Below, in pieces: positions 28,001 to 36,692 of a DNA stretch of 64,000 nt. Position 1 is the stretch's first letter; the number at the start of each line of letters is the position of its first letter. The notes under the pieces were generated by a model. That model ran no database searches and was not told the DNA's origin. It worked only from the letters and a program-made list of their open reading frames with translations. The DNA is from an uncultured Campylobacter sp. (GTDB lineage: Bacteria; Campylobacterota; Campylobacteria; Campylobacterales; Campylobacteraceae), in assembly GCF_937997535.1 (NCBI RefSeq), contig NZ_CALKTT010000003.1, positions 27,865 to 91,864 of the forward strand, read 5' to 3'. Both the position numbers and the translations under genes were made by a program.

Positions 28001-31000
28001 CTTGCTCTAAATTTAAGCGGCTCCTCGTTTGCGTTCACGCCGCCGTCTCGCAAAACGATCGTATCGTCCGGGCTAACGTCAAAGGTGCTTAGCGGGTCTT
28101 TGCTCGCTCTTGCGGCATCGTCCAAGCCTAGTCGCGTCTGCACGTTTCTAGCCTCCGCTTCGCCGTGCAGCTTCGCGTAGTTCGCATCGCCGCGAGTGCC
28201 GCCCGTTGCAAAGCCCTCTTTGCTCTGCACCCAGTGTTGGATCTCGTGCATCAGCGTGGATCTGTCGTTTAAATTTTTAAGGGCGATCGTGCCACTTTGC
28301 GGGTCGAAATACCCCGCCTCGCCGCTTTGATAGATATTCGGACTTGCGCTGAAATCACCGCTATTTTTGACGTGCTTGATCTGATTGCTGTCAAAGACGA
28401 TAAGATACGGCTTCGCATCCACTCCGTCGATGTCTTGCATAACTATGCCGTCATACCCTTTCGACTTCAAAAATTTTTTAAAGCCGTCGCTTTGTTTGTC
28501 GGGGTAGAGCTCGGTATTTATCCCTTTGGCTTCGGCTTCGTCCAGAAGCTTTTGCGCTTTTGCGCTATATGGAAAAGATAGATCGATAGGGTTGTTTGAT
28601 TTTAGATAGACTTTATAGATTTTGCCGTGTTCTCTAAATTCATTCGCAATCTCTTTTTCCTGCGAAAACCAAAACCCATATCCGCTCTTATCAAACTCGC
28701 CTTTAAACTCCGTGATGTCCTTTGCGGAGCTGCCGTGATAAAACACTTTCGGGCTTCCGTCCGCGTTCTTGGTGATAGGCGCGCTGTGCTCGTGCCAATT
28801 TTGCAAATTTGCGTCATATCTGACCTTTGGGTTTTCAAATTCCATAGGCTTTTTAAGATTTCTGTCAGAGTAAAAGGTTATAATATCCTCAAGGTCCGCA
28901 GGTCGAGGTAATTCGGCCGTGTAAGGCGTCCCTGCGGACTTGTTACTTGCTACGAGCCTAAATCTCACCCCCTTGTCGTCTTGCCATTCATAAACTCTAG
29001 CATTGCGTTTATTTATAAAGGGCTCTTTATACTTTGCTAAATATTTACGCATGCTCTCGCCTAAATCTAAAAGCTCTTTTTGGCTTACATATCCTTCGCT
29101 GCCCTCATTGTTAAGGTGTCTTATTTTTATATGCTTTGCCCCCTCGCTTCTATCGCCCCTCGCATATCTTAAAGCTCCCTCTATTTGATCTAGGTCTTGC
29201 CTTACGTAGGTTGCTATTTTATTATTGTAGGTCACGTTGTAGATGCCGCGCTTTTCTTTTTGCCCCGCATCTTTTGCAAGCATCGCACCAGACGGAGCGT
29301 CGCTTTGCATCTTTACAACCTTTACGTCCTTTAACTCGGGATAAGCCTTAAATAGCTCATCGTGCTTTAGCAGATCGCCTAGCTTGCCGCCGCTTTGAAA
29401 TTTAGGATTTAGCTTGGCGTCGCCGTCGCCGATCTCAAATTTCCAAGCGCCGTCTTTGTCCCGAAACCAGCCCGTATCTCGCCAAATTTCTAGCTCATTT
29501 TTTCCCTCTTTCGCCATAGCCTGCGCTTTGCTCAGCTTATCCGCTTTCACGGGGGCGTATTTTAGCTCGGCGTAGGCTTTCTCTCCTGCAAAAATTTGAG
29601 GCTCGAAATCAAGCCCAGTCTTTTTTGCGACCTTTGTTTTTGCAAACTCGGCGGCGTTAAATAGCGTCGTTTTGGCGCGAGATCTAATCTCGTCGCTTAG
29701 AGCCTGCGCGAAAAGATCGGGACGATCGTTTGCGAGCGTTGGATAGGTCTTTGCCTGCTTTGCGGCGTAGGCTTTCATACTTGCGCGAAAGCCTTTGCGG
29801 ATCACCGCGACGCCGCCGAGCCCTGCGATGAAGCCCGCCGCAAATCTCTCGGGGCTAAATTTGCCCTCCTCGTCGGTAGCGCCCAGCGCGCCGCCGCTAA
29901 GCCCTCCCGCAAGATGAGCCGGCAGATCGGCGCGCACGAAGCCGCTTTGCATATTGCTATTTTTCGGACTTTTCGCTATACTATCAGAAGCGATGTCTGG
30001 CCCTTGATTTTTCGTCGCTTGTGGGGCGCTTAGGCCAGAGAGCGTGTCCCCACCCCAAATTATATCCCCGTTTTTTATTATATTTTTTAAATCCGTATTC
30101 CTAAGAGGCGTCGCGGTTATGCCTATAAACTCCCCCTTGTCGTTTTCTATGACGCTTAAAAATTTCAACGTCTTGTCTTTCTCATCGATAAAGGTTTTGA
30201 AAAATCTGTATCTATCACCCTCTTTTGTTATAAAAATAGGATTTTGAAGCGTCGGCTTGATTAGATTGATATATTCTAATCTGCGCTCGCCGTCCGCCTT
30301 CTCCGCCAAATGATTAAGCATCTTATCTACCGAAATTTTAGCCTCGAATATCGGCGTTTTAATAGGCGTTTTAAAATCGTTCACAATCGATAAGAGATCG
30401 GCTTTCGGATCAATCCGTAAAGCCAAGTCTTTATTTCGCGTCAAATTACGCACAGCCAGATCGAGGTTTAGCGCTGCGCCGCCTTGATCTGCCGCATCTT
30501 GTGCTGAAACCACTCGCTGTTTTGAAGCTGCGGCATCAGCTGCGCTATCGCCTGAAGCGGCCCCGTATCGTCCCACGAGCTCATCGCCCGCGGCATTTTT
30601 TGCATCCTCGCCGCCGAGTATAGCAGCAGATCCGCGCTGCGATGATACCTGCGCATCGCCTCCCGATCCCCGCTCCGCTCGGCTTGGAGTATCGCCGAGA
30701 TCAGAAACGCCCTTTGATACTCGCTCATCTTTTCCGCCAGCGCCTGCGCCGTTTGTGTGGACTCCGCGATACGCCGCGTCTGCGTTTGCTTTGCCATTTT
30801 GCACTCTCCTTATCTTGCCGTCTTTGATGATCCAATCTTTCATTTGATTGTTTACGATGTCGTCGTATTCGGCTTTTGCGACTTTGGCGTCGATATAATT
30901 TTTTAGAAATTTTATATCTCCGTCGTCGTATGCCTGCATCGCCGCAGCCTGCACGTCGGGAGCGAAACCTTTGCTCGCCAAGCGCGCGCCGTATTGCTCG

Positions 31001-32805
31001 GTAGTGTAGGGGTGCGCTTTGATGTCATTTTCCACCCGCCAAATGAAATTTTGCCCGGCATACATAGGATCGACGTCCGCGCCGTCGTTGTAGGCGCGGG
31101 TATATCGAAGCTCCGCCTCGCTGGGCTTTATGCGCGAGTTTAGAAGTTCTCTCTGCGCCCGAGCTGAAAGGGTAGGATTTTCCTTTGCTATCTTTTCCGC
31201 CTCTCTTTGCATGGCGGCAAAGCGCTCTATGCCGTCCGCTCTCATCTGGGCTAGCTCGCTCGCACGATCGGCGACGTGTCTTTGATACTCTTTCGCCCAC
31301 TCAAGGCGGTTTGCGCGCTCATAAAGCTCGTCCACTTTTTTAAACGCGCTCTCGCTCAAATGCGCCGAGCGGCTCGCGCCGCGCTCAAGCTCGCCCAAAA
31401 TTTCATCGGCGGCGTCATCTGCGACGTTTTGGGTTTTGAGATACTGCCTTACCTGTTCGCGAGGCTCAAAATTTGATTGCGCCCCGCTCGCGACTTCGGC
31501 ATTCTGTGCGCCCTGCGCCGCAGGGGACGGGGACGATTTGATCTCCTGCGCTCCGTCCGCGGCTTTGATCTCTTGCGCACCCTGCGGGGCGGAAGCTGTA
31601 TTTGTCTGCGCCGCAGCATCGTCCACCGCACGAGCCGCGCTCTGCTCGCCCCCTGCCGCATCGCTCGCATTCGTTTTCGCGAGCTCGCCCGCTTTTGATT
31701 CTTGGGCGCCTTGCGCTGCATCGCTTGCCTTGAGCTCTTGCGAAGCGGAACCCGCGCCCTCTTTTTGCGCTCCTCCAAGCCCGTCCAGAGCATCATCGAG
31801 CACCGCTGCATCATCTGCCGCTTTTGCGGCACCCTCCGCGCCGTCTGCGGCTTTTTGCCCTGCGTCTGCGGCTTTTGACGTGCCGCGCAGATCCTCCGCG
31901 AGGTTTGAGACATTATTTACTTTACCGCGCGAAAGGGCGCTAAAAAGCGCATTGGCTCCGCCCATCACCAGACCGCTTAAAAGATCGTCTCCGAGCCGCT
32001 GCCCGGTGGAAATTTTATCGTCCCCCGCGTTTCTTAGCTCGTTCATTCCTACGCCTAGAGCAAAGCCCGTGCCCGCACTTTTTGCGATATTCGCCACCTT
32101 GGCGCCCTTAGTGAAAATCCCCGCTGGCGCGACGTTTAAAGGATCGATCAGCGCTTCGCCGAGCATTCCCCACTCTTTGTTATTTTCGGCGATTATCCTA
32201 TCAAGCTCCTTTACGTTATCGTCGAAGAATTTGCGGTTTTCTCCGAAAAACTGCTTCGCACCCTCGGCTCCCGCCTTGTCCGACACCCATTCGCCCGCGG
32301 TATTTACGGCGCGGCCAAATTGATTTGGGAGCTTGCCGGCTCCCGCGAAAAACGCAAAGTCCTTATCAAGGCTGTCGGCGGCAAGTCCGTTTTGCTTTAT
32401 ATCCGCCGCTTTGCCCGTGATTTTAGGGCCTATGGTTAGGGGATTGATCCTGTTTATCAGACGTCCCACGCGACTTGCGATGTCGATCTTATCAGGGTTG
32501 AGCTCTCTCCATCTCTGATCCGCCTCATCTACCGCTTTTTCATCGCCGCTGGCATCAAAAACGTTTCTAAGAAACCTATCCGATGCGCTTGCCGTAGCCT
32601 CGTCATTGAGCTTTTTGGCATTATCCGCGTCGAGCTTTTGAGCGATCGCCATCTTTGCGATGTCCTCTCGCACGCCGCTATCCGCAAGCTCTTTCTTTTT
32701 CGCCTCGTATTGTTCCTTTGCAAGAGCTTTGATATACTCGGGGCTGTAGCCCTTGCTTTCAAGCTCGGCGATCCGCTCGTTGCCCAAAAAATCTCTTGCA
32801 GTCAT
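25012..32805 (-). CDS. giant polyvalent phage protein, probably ejected
   Basis: A 2597-residue protein, last gene of the late operon. Domains by eye: N-terminal helical part (1-300); Ala/Gly-rich linker with repeats of the type AAQGAQEIK (about 300-460); helical part to 660; Gly/Ser-rich linker (about 670-775); a barnase/EndoU/RelE-like nuclease region (about 778-925); hydrophobic stretch (about 961-1005); a second such nuclease region with GAKHIKIRH near 1223; an ADP-ribosyltransferase-like region beginning YHGSS at 1356; a zinc-peptidase-like HEIQH at 1520-1524; then about 1000 mostly helical residues. This layout is that of polyvalent proteins, which phages and conjugative elements inject with their DNA to counter host defences. 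Individual domain calls are by motif only. The reading frame is uninterrupted. Confidence 0.82.
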   Translation of the reverse strand: MTARDFLGNERIAELESKGYSPEYIKALAKEQYEAKKKELADSGVREDIAKMAIAQKLDADNAKKLNDEATASASDRFLRNVFDASGDEKAVDEADQRWRELNPDKIDIASRVGRLINRINPLTIGPKITGKAADIKQNGLAADSLDKDFAFFAGAGKLPNQFGRAVNTAGEWVSDKAGAEGAKQFFGENRKFFDDNVKELDRIIAENNKEWGMLGEALIDPLNVAPAGIFTKGAKVANIAKSAGTGFALGVGMNELRNAGDDKISTGQRLGDDLLSGLVMGGANALFSALSRGKVNNVSNLAEDLRGTSKAADAGQKAADGAEGAAKAADDAAVLDDALDGLGGAQKEGAGSASQELKASDAAQGAQESKAGELAKTNASDAAGGEQSAARAVDDAAAQTNTASAPQGAQEIKAADGAQEIKSSPSPAAQGAQNAEVASGAQSNFEPREQVRQYLKTQNVADDAADEILGELERGASRSAHLSESAFKKVDELYERANRLEWAKEYQRHVADRASELAQMRADGIERFAAMQREAEKIAKENPTLSARAQRELLNSRIKPSEAELRYTRAYNDGADVDPMYAGQNFIWRVENDIKAHPYTTEQYGARLASKGFAPDVQAAAMQAYDDGDIKFLKNYIDAKVAKAEYDDIVNNQMKDWIIKDGKIRRVQNGKANADAAYRGVHTNGAGAGGKDERVSKGVSDLGDTPSRAERGSGGDAQVSSQRGSAAILGGEDAKNAAGDELVGRYGAASGDSAADAAASKQRVVSAQDAADQGGAALNLDLAVRNLTRNKDLALRIDPKADLLSIVNDFKTPIKTPIFEAKISVDKMLNHLAEKADGERRLEYINLIKPTLQNPIFITKEGDRYRFFKTFIDEKDKTLKFLSVIENDKGEFIGITATPLRNTDLKNIIKNGDIIWGGDTLSGLSAPQATKNQGPDIASDSIAKSPKNSNMQSGFVRADLPAHLAGGLSGGALGATDEEGKFSPERFAAGFIAGLGGVAVIRKGFRASMKAYAAKQAKTYPTLANDRPDLFAQALSDEIRSRAKTTLFNAAEFAKTKVAKKTGLDFEPQIFAGEKAYAELKYAPVKADKLSKAQAMAKEGKNELEIWRDTGWFRDKDGAWKFEIGDGDAKLNPKFQSGGKLGDLLKHDELFKAYPELKDVKVVKMQSDAPSGAMLAKDAGQKEKRGIYNVTYNNKIATYVRQDLDQIEGALRYARGDRSEGAKHIKIRHLNNEGSEGYVSQKELLDLGESMRKYLAKYKEPFINKRNARVYEWQDDKGVRFRLVASNKSAGTPYTAELPRPADLEDIITFYSDRNLKKPMEFENPKVRYDANLQNWHEHSAPITKNADGSPKVFYHGSSAKDITEFKGEFDKSGYGFWFSQEKEIANEFREHGKIYKVYLKSNNPIDLSFPYSAKAQKLLDEAEAKGINTELYPDKQSDGFKKFLKSKGYDGIVMQDIDGVDAKPYLIVFDSNQIKHVKNSGDFSASPNIYQSGEAGYFDPQSGTIALKNLNDRSTLMHEIQHWVQSKEGFATGGTRGDANYAKLHGEAEARNVQTRLGLDDAARASKDPLSTFDVSPDDTIVLRDGGVNANEEPLKFRASEIENIGGEIKKRRPNIEQEVEQSVEQIYKDSYKDHDTAGEVLDAVRTGNFDALSQGVQTNLSESQLARLKKDIAGAKLTHISRDGFTFKKRGKNGDEQMIFIDMDQSGRARINAYSKAHIDESIRANETMFDRLFGGDEALKNYSFETKAKFLNEPDPIKAEEILKRADKRAFKAKIAQESKAKQEKLQAEYDRAARQADPFNPDMPTMNDLLGKTDALLGSYGGADGKWAQFVDTLWRKGINKYENAVDRIFEGENTPALVKRGMSVLDLRNAAKRQIDGAIESFFRESAAINAQARTAAKYLDKFNTAQSEQLFNALDGKIAKADLPQELQATYQKLRDTIDNNANELIKAGALKQENKLTDYIGHYYDEYMQNERGKISRTLGKFYARKDLSEAQKRALGLRTDISFVVANTLAKQRTQLLKARALEGIANRFGLDEIPAGARQGQYVRISDETVGGGIKKFGALGGKYVPKEVAEALKSTQALGGQLGALEKYWQPLIDHIKVNVTVKNPFTHVYNVASNAVLAFLHGDEKALASWALLGRQQRQEYWKLARRLGLDSAMDDLEGAIKGLKPKNDSEAFGVLGKAMDFLSTAGKNIYMSEGSALGRAARKAYAWEDEIFKIARFKKNLDAIAAKRGYAAGDLSKFSEKELAAAMSDAQYHYVDYSTHFNGFLRKSDKWGLMPFLHYSVKSTPMVIKAILKNPHRFAMMQASFIAADAAGLSLSSIIADTEKENLTKPKWAQSSKFPNVFGLKTWARIGDSDTYFNAGRAAPGFRFDDVFEGGWGFVGGLVNIASGKSTLGYNITSEDDPKAVKVAKSVKEAAKNYLPTLTIGRYGQQLGEQALSDITGDKDFAPKDYNKDELGYAGILKRGVGARRFNQQKELNAELGKLRKQKMELEYVKVPDSKDADKVEKAVKHNEKLEKMSASEKAEKQKQIDRKLEIFKEVADAEGFEFDVQSLKRLRDEKKQRKFAPKKFDPALISRPQIGKFSQ
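30468..30797 (-). CDS. possible overprinted gene inside the giant gene
   Basis: A 109-residue frame lies on the same strand but one frame off the giant gene. It starts at an ATG preceded by AAGGAGAG at ideal spacing, nearly the same signal as the start of the 290-residue gene upstream in the operon. Its product is helical and protein-like (EKMSEYQRAFLISAILQAE, WFQHKMRQIKAAQR). In the giant protein the same DNA encodes a Gly/Ser/Ala-rich linker that would tolerate overprinting. No family recognised. Confidence 0.45.
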   Translation of the reverse strand: MAKQTQTRRIAESTQTAQALAEKMSEYQRAFLISAILQAERSGDREAMRRYHRSADLLLYSAARMQKMPRAMSSWDDTGPLQAIAQLMPQLQNSEWFQHKMRQIKAAQR

Positions 32806-33677
32806 CAGTTCGCTCCGTCGTCCATATCGCTATCAAGCGAGGAGTTAAATTTGGCGTTAGGATTTTTCTTTTTCCATTCAATCGCCTTATCTACCCTAGC
32901 ACTGGCATCGCTAAAGCTCATCCCTCCGCCTACCAGCGTTTTGATATTGGAGAGACGATTATCGGGATTGCCCAGCTGCTCCATTTGGCGAGTCTCAATC
33001 TCGTTTCTTGTCTTGATCAAATCTTTACCCAGAGGAGATATATAAAAACCTCCGTTTGGATTTTGGGTCACTACGCCCTCGTCCCACATGGTTTGCGCGA
33101 TAGCACTATCGACTGGGATAGTGGGTTTGAAATAATTTTGCTCCATATCGTTCAGCGAGTTAAAATTCTTTTTCACGAAAAATTTTATCTCATCGTCTGA
33201 CATACCTTTTGTGGCGTTTGGAAACTTCTTCCTCATCGCTGCTATCCCTATCGCGTCTTGTTCCCTCTCGGCTTTCGCTTTCTCGGCGTCCTCTATACGC
33301 TTTCGCCCTTGCTCGGTGAGTTCGGCATTAAGCTTGGCGACGCCCAAATTATAATCCCTATTGTCTTTAAAGATTGTGTGATCAAGCTTCTGTTTTTCAA
33401 GCCCGTAGCTTCTATCGCCTTTGAGTATGTCGTAGTTGAGCTCCTTTTCTTTCAGCCCGTAGTTTTTGGTATCCATGTTTTTGAGCCAATCGAATTTATC
33501 CGCCTCCATCTTTTCCGCTCGCGCCTGACGCGCGAGATCCGCGTCGAGCTTCTCTCTGGCGTGTCCAAGCTCGCCGAGCTTGGTTAGGCTATCGCCGATC
33601 GCGGCGACCCCCTGCCCTAGAGCCGCACCGCGATTTATACTCGGCTCTCGCAGATATCTGATGTCAAAATATGCCAT
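32805..33677 (-). CDS. phage internal/virion protein, coiled coil
   Basis: A 290-residue, charged, largely helical protein (residues about 30-140 rich in K, E, D, with repeats like NYGLKEKELNYDI and SYGLEKQKLDHTI). Start codon follows a clean AAGGAGAG. The stop overlaps the ATG of the giant gene by one base. Position between the small W-rich protein and the giant protein suggests an ejected or head-interior protein. Family not recognised. Confidence 0.7.
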   Translation of the reverse strand: MAYFDIRYLREPSINRGAALGQGVAAIGDSLTKLGELGHAREKLDADLARQARAEKMEADKFDWLKNMDTKNYGLKEKELNYDILKGDRSYGLEKQKLDHTIFKDNRDYNLGVAKLNAELTEQGRKRIEDAEKAKAEREQDAIGIAAMRKKFPNATKGMSDDEIKFFVKKNFNSLNDMEQNYFKPTIPVDSAIAQTMWDEGVVTQNPNGGFYISPLGKDLIKTRNEIETRQMEQLGNPDNRLSNIKTLVGGGMSFSDASARVDKAIEWKKKNPNAKFNSSLDSDMDDGAN

Positions 33678-33699
33678 TTTTTGCTCTCCTTATGCCTTG

Positions 33700-33717
33700 C
33701 GGGCGGGCTCATCCGCC
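33700..33717 (-). other. GC-rich hairpin before the 290-residue gene
   Basis: GGGCGG and CCGCCC are separated by six bases, in the short gap before the AAGGAGAG site. There is no T-run in the direction of transcription, so it may stabilise or process mRNA rather than terminate it. Confidence 0.4.
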
Positions 33718-33734
33718 CCTATAAATTTCTAGCC

Positions 33735-33977
33735 CTAGATGGTGGATGCGGACGGCGTCGCGTTCCACAGCGAGGCATCCCAAGCGCTATTGAGCGCCGC
33801 TTGCGCCTGCTTCTTTCTCGCCCTCTCCTCGCGAAGAAGATCCGCATTGAGATTGTATGTCCGCTCCGCGGCCTTGGCCTGCTGCCTTGCGGCGTAAGCA
33901 TTACCGATGCCGCCCGCCAACGCACCCAGCCCGGTCAATACGTCGCTACCTTTGACGTTTTTTAGCCAGTCCCACAT
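33735..33977 (-). CDS. small phage internal protein
   Basis: An 80-residue protein beginning MWDWLKNV, then a Gly/Ala-rich stretch (GLGALAGGIGNAYAARQQAKA), a basic helix and a C-terminal tryptophan. Small proteins with this layout are common among podovirus internal (ejection) proteins. Identification is by layout and neighbours only. Confidence 0.6.
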   Translation of the reverse strand: MWDWLKNVKGSDVLTGLGALAGGIGNAYAARQQAKAAERTYNLNADLLREERARKKQAQAALNSAWDASLWNATPSASTI

Positions 33978-34022
33978 TTTCTATCCTTTCATACTGAATT
34001 TCTATTGATCTTAGCCCCAAAA

Positions 34023-34041
34023 ATCCTTATTTTTATAAACT
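34023..34041 (-). promoter_or_regulatory. recurrent late-operon motif, copy 2
   Basis: ATCCTTATTTTTATAAACT on the plus strand, the most diverged of four copies. It lies in the gap between the 525-residue and 80-residue genes, so it could start transcription of the ejection-protein genes. Confidence 0.4.
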
Positions 34042-34055
34042 TCGGCGCGCCGAAT

Positions 34056-35633
34056 TTATAGGTAGATTATGGGGTATAGTTCGCTTTTACCGCCCTTGCG
34101 GCGGCTTCGTTTTTCATATTTTGCGATCCGCTCAAGCAAAAACTCATACTGCTCCGCCTCGGCGATCCTAAACCGCTCCAAAGCTCTGTGAACCTCCTCA
34201 TAGGCTCTTTCCGCCTCCCCTCGCACTTGAAACGATGCGGTATAGAACGATAAATTTTGATAAAATTCTGCAAGAATATACAACGCGTCATATACCTCCT
34301 CCGGATCAAGATCGACGAGTCTAATGACGGCGCGCACCTCTTTCCACGGCGTGACTTCCCAATACATATTAAACCGAGGCGTCATGCTACTGACGTAATC
34401 TATTTCGCTATCGTTCGTTCCGTCGAATTGGCTCGTCGGATGGTTTGCAAGCTCTTTTTTCTCCGGTATCTCTCCCGCAAGCGTGTTCGTGCTTATGCTT
34501 TTTCCGCTCGGAGCTCGCCACTCATTCGTTTTTGATTGGTAGGTGTATCCGCCGTAGGTTAGAGACTTTTGCGCCTGCGCCGCAGCGGCAAAGCCCGCCA
34601 CCATCGCGCCGAGCGAAACCGCAGAGGCAAGCGCCGCGGACGAGCGAGCCTGTAAAGAGCTTAGCGCATACCCAAAGCCTAGAGTCGCGAGCGCCAAGCC
34701 AAAAGCCGCGCCGCCTACGTAGCCGATACTTTCGCCCCGAGCGTTGAATTGCGCACCGCTGAAAAGCGAATACGTCCCCGTGCTTGAGTTGTAGGTTCCG
34801 ACAGGGCGGAAGTTTGAATCCACGAGTTCCGTGGTATTGCTAAATAGCGAATCCAGCCACTCGGCAAAGCTTAGGGGTTTTGAATACACATTCAGCCCCG
34901 CGCCGCCCGTTTTTAAATTTGCCAGCCTCTCGCCGCCGAAGCCAAAGCTTAAATCCTTGCCCGTGGCGACCTCGTAAATCTCCATAAATAGCTCTTTGAT
35001 TAAAAAGCTCGTGCCGAAGCCACCGATATTTGAGGCTATCGTGCCGCCTCTTGAGATCAGCTTGCCGGCGTAATCCGCGATCGCGCCTATCGTGTCTTGA
35101 AATACCGCGTCCACGAGCGCGTCCGAGCTAAATTTCCAATTGATCAGCGATTCGGCAAAATAGCGCCCCGTAGCGCCGCCGTAATACTGCCCGATCTCAC
35201 CCGCGATTCTTCGCAGATTCTCGCTTTCGATCTCGCGCACGCCCGTGCCGCCGCCGCCCGAGGGGGCGGACGAAGAAAAGGAGCTTTGCGGGATTTGCAA
35301 TAGTCCGAATCCTAGCTGTAGCTTTCGCACCGCCTGTTTGATATGTTCATACGCCGCGCTGCCGTGTCCGCCTATATTCAGCTCGCTCGAAATCGGGCTT
35401 AGCGCAAACGCCGCAAAGTCCTCATTTAGAGACAAAATCGTATCGCTAAGGCTTACCGAGCCGTTTTCCATAAAGAGCCCCTCGAGGTTCGGCGAGGGCT
35501 TCGTGCCTGCGATATATCCCGCGCTGCCTGCGTAGAATATATCGAAGTTCTGCCCCGCAAGAGGATTTACGGGGTTGAAGTCATCGCGAGAGGCGATGTC
35601 TAGGCTATCGTTTACGGCAATGAAGGTTCTCAT
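34056..35633 (-). CDS. phage virion protein with membrane-active segments
   Basis: A 525-residue protein. It has a glycine-rich loop (SGGGGTG, about residue 125) and two hydrophobic glycine/alanine-rich segments (near GFGTSFLIKEL and AFGLALATLGFGYAL...AAVSLGAM). The C-terminus is helical and charged (AYEEVHRALERFRIAEAEQ). No signal peptide. Hydrophobic segments inside a late structural operon suggest an ejected protein that inserts in the host envelope. It overlaps the 209-residue gene by 4 bases. Family not recognised. Confidence 0.65.
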   Translation of the reverse strand: MRTFIAVNDSLDIASRDDFNPVNPLAGQNFDIFYAGSAGYIAGTKPSPNLEGLFMENGSVSLSDTILSLNEDFAAFALSPISSELNIGGHGSAAYEHIKQAVRKLQLGFGLLQIPQSSFSSSAPSGGGGTGVREIESENLRRIAGEIGQYYGGATGRYFAESLINWKFSSDALVDAVFQDTIGAIADYAGKLISRGGTIASNIGGFGTSFLIKELFMEIYEVATGKDLSFGFGGERLANLKTGGAGLNVYSKPLSFAEWLDSLFSNTTELVDSNFRPVGTYNSSTGTYSLFSGAQFNARGESIGYVGGAAFGLALATLGFGYALSSLQARSSAALASAVSLGAMVAGFAAAAQAQKSLTYGGYTYQSKTNEWRAPSGKSISTNTLAGEIPEKKELANHPTSQFDGTNDSEIDYVSSMTPRFNMYWEVTPWKEVRAVIRLVDLDPEEVYDALYILAEFYQNLSFYTASFQVRGEAERAYEEVHRALERFRIAEAEQYEFLLERIAKYEKRSRRKGGKSELYPIIYL

Positions 35634-36259
35634 TTTTTGATCTCGAAGTTCCCCGGCATGATGTTCGTTAGCTCATCCTTGAGTAGAGTGGCGATGATGT
35701 TGAAAAGAGCCTTGTTCATGTCCGAAGGCACCGTCAAGCCGCCGTTGAGCGTGTTTTGCAAAAAGTCGCCGATTACGCTGCCGCCTTTGATTAGGCGGTT
35801 GTCCTTGACCTGCCTATTTATTGCTTCCTGCTGCGCCTTGGCAAGGGCTAGATCGCCCCTTGTCTTGTCGATTTGGGCGGCGAGCATATCTTTTTGAAGC
35901 TTGAGCTGCTCTATCTCAAGCGGCATTCGCTGCCTTTGCAGATCGATTTTGAGCTGCTCCGTTTCTATCTGTTTGCCGAGCAAATTCGTTTGAGCTTCGA
36001 GCTGCTGTTTTCGCAAAGGCAACTCCTCGCTTTCGCTTAGAAGTCGCAGGGCGATCTCTTGGCTGCTCGTCGTTACGCTCTGCGTCATTGACACTAGGGT
36101 GTTACAGAGCATATCGAATTTCCTATCGTTATGCAGTCCATAAAGCTGCATGTACTCATCGATCTTAGCAGTGAATTTTTGATACGGCGTATCTGCCGCC
36201 ATAGTATCGCCGAGCACGCGCCTATAAATTTCGCTATACGCTTCTTTAAAATCAGCCAT
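35630..36259 (-). CDS. phage coiled-coil structural protein
   Basis: A 209-residue protein with a long central coiled coil (about 75-150, e.g. KQQLEAQTNLLGKQIETEQLK). Such proteins in podovirus late operons are often head-tail or internal components. It starts within the end of the lysozyme gene region (8-base overlap). Function not established. Confidence 0.65.
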   Translation of the reverse strand: MADFKEAYSEIYRRVLGDTMAADTPYQKFTAKIDEYMQLYGLHNDRKFDMLCNTLVSMTQSVTTSSQEIALRLLSESEELPLRKQQLEAQTNLLGKQIETEQLKIDLQRQRMPLEIEQLKLQKDMLAAQIDKTRGDLALAKAQQEAINRQVKDNRLIKGGSVIGDFLQNTLNGGLTVPSDMNKALFNIIATLLKDELTNIMPGNFEIKK

Positions 36260-36692
36260 CTTGCAGTCCCCTTATATAATCCTCGACCCTCTTTGGGGTC
36301 TGGCGATACAGCAAGCTTGCGCGTAGGTTTTTTGCCGCCTGCGCGTAGTCTCCAGCTTCGATGCATTTCAGGGTATATCTAAAGCCAAGCAGCTTTGCGA
36401 TGTCTAGCTGATACGCCATTTCGAGGATGGTATCCTGCACGCCCTGCGGCTTGCTAGCCAGCCACGGCAAACACTCCGGCACTCGCTTTCGCAGCCTAGC
36501 AATTTTCAAATTTAGGATTTTTTCCGCTACCTCTTTACTCATCGGCTCCGCCTTGCCGCCGTTGAGTTTGAGTTCGTCAGGGCTAAGAGCGGCTACCAAA
36601 AAGCCGTAGCCCACGGTGGGTTTACCTACGCTGTCTTTGTATATTCGCGTGCTAAATCCCTCGTGAGCTTTGATATTTTCTAGCAGGCTCAT
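36252..36692 (-). CDS. T4-type lysozyme (GH24 endolysin)
   Basis: Muramidase that degrades peptidoglycan at lysis. The catalytic triad Glu11, Asp20, Thr26 falls at exactly the T4 lysozyme numbers (AHEGFSTRIYKD then GKPTVGYG). 146 residues, no N-terminal signal or anchor, so it needs the holin. Part of a compact lysis module: spanins, holin, DUF5675 protein, lysozyme. Start overlaps the stop of the DUF5675 gene by four bases. Confidence 0.92.
   Translation of the reverse strand: MSLLENIKAHEGFSTRIYKDSVGKPTVGYGFLVAALSPDELKLNGGKAEPMSKEVAEKILNLKIARLRKRVPECLPWLASKPQGVQDTILEMAYQLDIAKLLGFRYTLKCIEAGDYAQAAKNLRASLLYRQTPKRVEDYIRGLQDG

Noticed and set aside
28201..28262. classical HExxH zinc peptidase in the giant protein
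   Set aside because: The motif reads HEIQH, which fits HExxH in form, but without the third ligand visible I call it only peptidase-like.
31449..31913. 154-codon minus-strand frame inside the giant gene
   Set aside because: It is a shadow of the Ala-rich linker: extremely Arg-rich, no start signal, unlike the overprint candidate at 30468-30797.
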